From positions 1-7,688 of the forward strand of contig URQR01000095.1 of NCBI GenBank assembly GCA_900550065.1: a stretch of DNA of 7,688 nucleotides, given 5' to 3'. Within the stretch, counting starts at the first letter, position 1. Every line of letters begins with the position of its first letter. This document shows, piece after piece, positions 6,149-7,688 of this stretch. Made by a program: the position numbers and the translations under genes. This stretch comes from an uncultured Eubacteriales bacterium. GTDB lineage: Bacteria; Bacillota; Clostridia; UBA1381; UMGS1253. Under the pieces are notes generated by a model. It ran no database searches and had not been told where the DNA came from. It was given only the letters and a program-made list of their open reading frames with translations.

Positions 6149-7105
6149 TCAGTTCGCCGCACGGTAAATCCGCTCTAAAGCCGCTACGACTGCACGCCCA
6201 TATTCTGCCGAAGCAATATTGCACGGCTCTTCGCGCAAAAGCTTCACAAATTCGGATAGCTGCCGCGCAATAAAGGTCCCGTTTTGCGCCGGAAGGGCAA
6301 GTTCCTTGTACGTGCCGTCTTTTCCAAGCCATACCCGCTCGCCGCCATCCGTTTTGACCGCGCCGTACGTAAAGTAGAACACCGTTTCATAGAAGCCCGG
6401 TACGTGACAGCCGCAGTAGCTCGCACTTACGCTTACGCCGTTTTCCAGCCGGAGCAGCACCTGCGCAGCAGCCTCCACATCGTCTTTCGTGAGCCGGTTC
6501 GACATCACCGCGGACACATCCGATATACATAGTCCCGTGGTATAAAACAGCTTGTCAAGCGTATGCGCCCCATAGTTCATCACAATTCCGCCGCCGGCGG
6601 ACTTTTTTCGCAAAAACCAAGCCGGCCGGTTCGTAAAATAATCCGTGTTGCGGATTTCCGTCACCATTGTCAGCGGGCCAAGCTCGCCCGATTCGCAGTA
6701 TTGCTTGATGATTTCATACGCCGGAAAGTACCGCTGCACATGCCCGACCGCGAGCTTTGCCCCGCTTTTCTGCGCGGCACGAATCATTTCATCGCACTCT
6801 GCGGCCGTGTTCGCCATTGGCTTCTCCATCAGCACGGACACCCCGTGCGAGAGAAAATACACTCCGGCCTCGCAATGCAAACCATGCGGCAGGTTGATAA
6901 TCACCGCGTCAAGCATGCTTTGCCCGCACATCTGTGCACACATCTGTGTATAGTCCGTATAGCACGGCGCGCCGTCCGCGAGCGCTTCTGCACGCCCGGG
7001 CAGAACATCCGCCACCGCCGCAAGCACACAGTCCGCACGGTTTTGAATCGCCTCGGAATGCATCCTCCCAATCATACCCGCGCCAACAATTCCGATTTTT
7101 AGCAT
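6149..7105 (-). CDS. Gfo/Idh/MocA family oxidoreductase
   Basis: A 318-aa cytoplasmic NAD(P)-dependent sugar or cyclitol dehydrogenase-type protein of typical family length. The N-terminus MLKIGIVGAGMIGRMH is a Rossmann nucleotide-binding loop (G8, G10, G13). LMEKPMA (92-98) is the EKP motif with the catalytic-type Lys95, and GGGIVMNYGAHTLD (171-184) carries the His181/Asp184 pair typical of the C-terminal alpha/beta domain. I chose ATG 7105 because an AAGAAGGGG ribosome binding site lies 5 nt upstream and the Rossmann strand starts immediately. An upstream in-frame TTG (7129) would overlap the preceding gene. It follows the methyltransferase gene by 13 nt, so the two are very probably one operon. 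Substrate is unknown: family members act on glucose, inositol, UDP-sugars and biliverdin, among others. The neighbouring methyltransferase makes a sugar or surface-glycan role plausible but unproven. Confidence 0.92.
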   Translation of the reverse strand: MLKIGIVGAGMIGRMHSEAIQNRADCVLAAVADVLPGRAEALADGAPCYTDYTQMCAQMCGQSMLDAVIINLPHGLHCEAGVYFLSHGVSVLMEKPMANTAAECDEMIRAAQKSGAKLAVGHVQRYFPAYEIIKQYCESGELGPLTMVTEIRNTDYFTNRPAWFLRKKSAGGGIVMNYGAHTLDKLFYTTGLCISDVSAVMSNRLTKDDVEAAAQVLLRLENGVSVSASYCGCHVPGFYETVFYFTYGAVKTDGGERVWLGKDGTYKELALPAQNGTFIARQLSEFVKLLREEPCNIASAEYGRAVVAALERIYRAAN

Positions 7106-7118
7106 AGCGACCCCTTCT

Positions 7119-7688
7119 TTACTTTTCAATCACGCATACGACCATCTTTACCAACATTTCGCGCAGAAGCGGCAGGCGGCACAAGTGCCGAAACGCCCCA
7201 CGCAATGGCTCGTGGTGGTAATACGCCGGCGTGATGTGCTCCGTGCGCAAAATGCGCTCAAACCGCTTGATGGTCATATGGTTGATGTAGGAAAAATACG
7301 GCGCAGCGTCCTTCCGCGTCGAAATTCGGAAGCGAATCCGCTCCTCCCCGTCCGGGCACGTCTTGGCCAACTCCTGATACGCCTCAATCAGTACCTTTTC
7401 CGGAAAAAAGAGATGCACCCACGGAATGTAGATTAGGTCGCTCAAATGCGCCCCAAACGGGTGGTGGTACGGCGGAAAGTTTACATACAGCCGCCCGCCC
7501 GGACGCAGCACACGCCGGCACTCGCGCAGGACGGCCTCCGGCTCGTCGACGTGCTCCATCGCATCGTTCATAATCATCGTGTCGATACTTCCGTCCGCAA
7601 ACGGCAAATGCGCCGCGTCCGCACACACGAACTCGAACTTGTCTGCAAGGCCTAGCTCCGCCGCGAGCGCGTCCGCCTCTGTGCGGTA
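7119..7688 (-). CDS. Class I SAM-dependent methyltransferase (5' end outside window)
   Basis: The frame is open from the right edge to TAA at 7121-7119, giving 189 residues that lack the N-terminus and therefore the first SAM-binding glycine motif. Visible are the second acidic strand region FEFVCADAAHLPF, the Methyltransf_11-type segment DGSIDTMIMNDAMEHV, and the RRVLRPGGRLYVNFPP strand with a following HHPFGAHLSDLIYIPWVHL. The last stretch resembles methyltransferases I know from polysaccharide gene clusters. The GTG at 7628-7626 could be read as a start but lies mid-domain; the frame continues upstream with conserved-looking sequence (ADALAAELGLADKFEF), so the gene starts beyond the window. 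The acceptor is unknown. Co-directional with the Gfo/Idh/MocA gene, 13 nt apart. Confidence 0.9.
   Translation of the reverse strand, partial: YRTEADALAAELGLADKFEFVCADAAHLPFADGSIDTMIMNDAMEHVDEPEAVLRECRRVLRPGGRLYVNFPPYHHPFGAHLSDLIYIPWVHLFFPEKVLIEAYQELAKTCPDGEERIRFRISTRKDAAPYFSYINHMTIKRFERILRTEHITPAYYHHEPLRGAFRHLCRLPLLREMLVKMVVCVIEK

Noticed and set aside
5865..6332. Minus-strand open frame crossing the bidirectional terminator
   Set aside because: It runs through a strong terminator and overlaps two real genes in other frames.
7106..7129. TTG start extending the oxidoreductase by eight residues
   Set aside because: It overlaps the stop of the methyltransferase gene, lacks a ribosome binding site, and the ATG at 7105 has a good one.
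7626..7628. GTG as the methyltransferase start
   Set aside because: It lies inside the methyltransferase fold, and the frame continues upstream with family-like sequence to the window edge.
1..7688. CRISPR array, transposase, integrase, attachment site, tRNA or rRNA
   Set aside because: None seen on either strand: no regularly spaced repeats, no terminal inverted repeats with target duplications, and no tRNA-like cloverleaf or rRNA sequence recognised.

Overview
The window looks like a piece of a Clostridia-type Firmicutes chromosome, probably a polysaccharide-degrading anaerobe. The signs are strong AGGAGG-type ribosome binding sites, a left-hand operon of rsmD, coaD and a V-ATPase-subunit-H-like gene (an arrangement I associate with Clostridia), and a secreted enzyme carrying the copper-amine-oxidase-like stalk domain common in clostridial surface proteins. 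I cannot assign a genus.

Layout. Positions 1-1580 hold a leftward housekeeping operon: rsmD (16S rRNA methyltransferase, TTG start), coaD (phosphopantetheine adenylyltransferase, overlapping rsmD by 32 bp) and a coiled-coil protein of unknown role that runs off the left edge. Positions 1581-1947 are a divergent intergenic region with a good sigma-A-type promoter for the rightward gene, two TTAGGGTA repeats one helical turn apart just upstream of its -35 box, and an unexplained block at 1717-1815 that could fold into a branched RNA followed by a terminator-like hairpin. Positions 1948-6096 encode one large secreted multidomain protein (1382 aa): signal peptide, two duplicated carbohydrate-binding-like modules, a heparinase II/III-type lyase core, a stalk domain and an F5/8 type C module. 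A bidirectional terminator at 6105-6146 separates it from a convergent leftward pair: a class I SAM methyltransferase (cut by the right edge) and a Gfo/Idh/MocA oxidoreductase.

How they fit together. The left operon is core metabolism and ribosome modification. The large protein very likely acts outside the cell on an acidic polysaccharide and is a monocistronic unit with its own promoter and terminator. The right pair resembles genes found in sugar-modification or surface-polysaccharide clusters, but its substrate cannot be read from this window. No mobile element, CRISPR array, tRNA or rRNA was found. Most of the window is ordinary; the least explained parts are the 1717-1815 block and the repeated promoter element.
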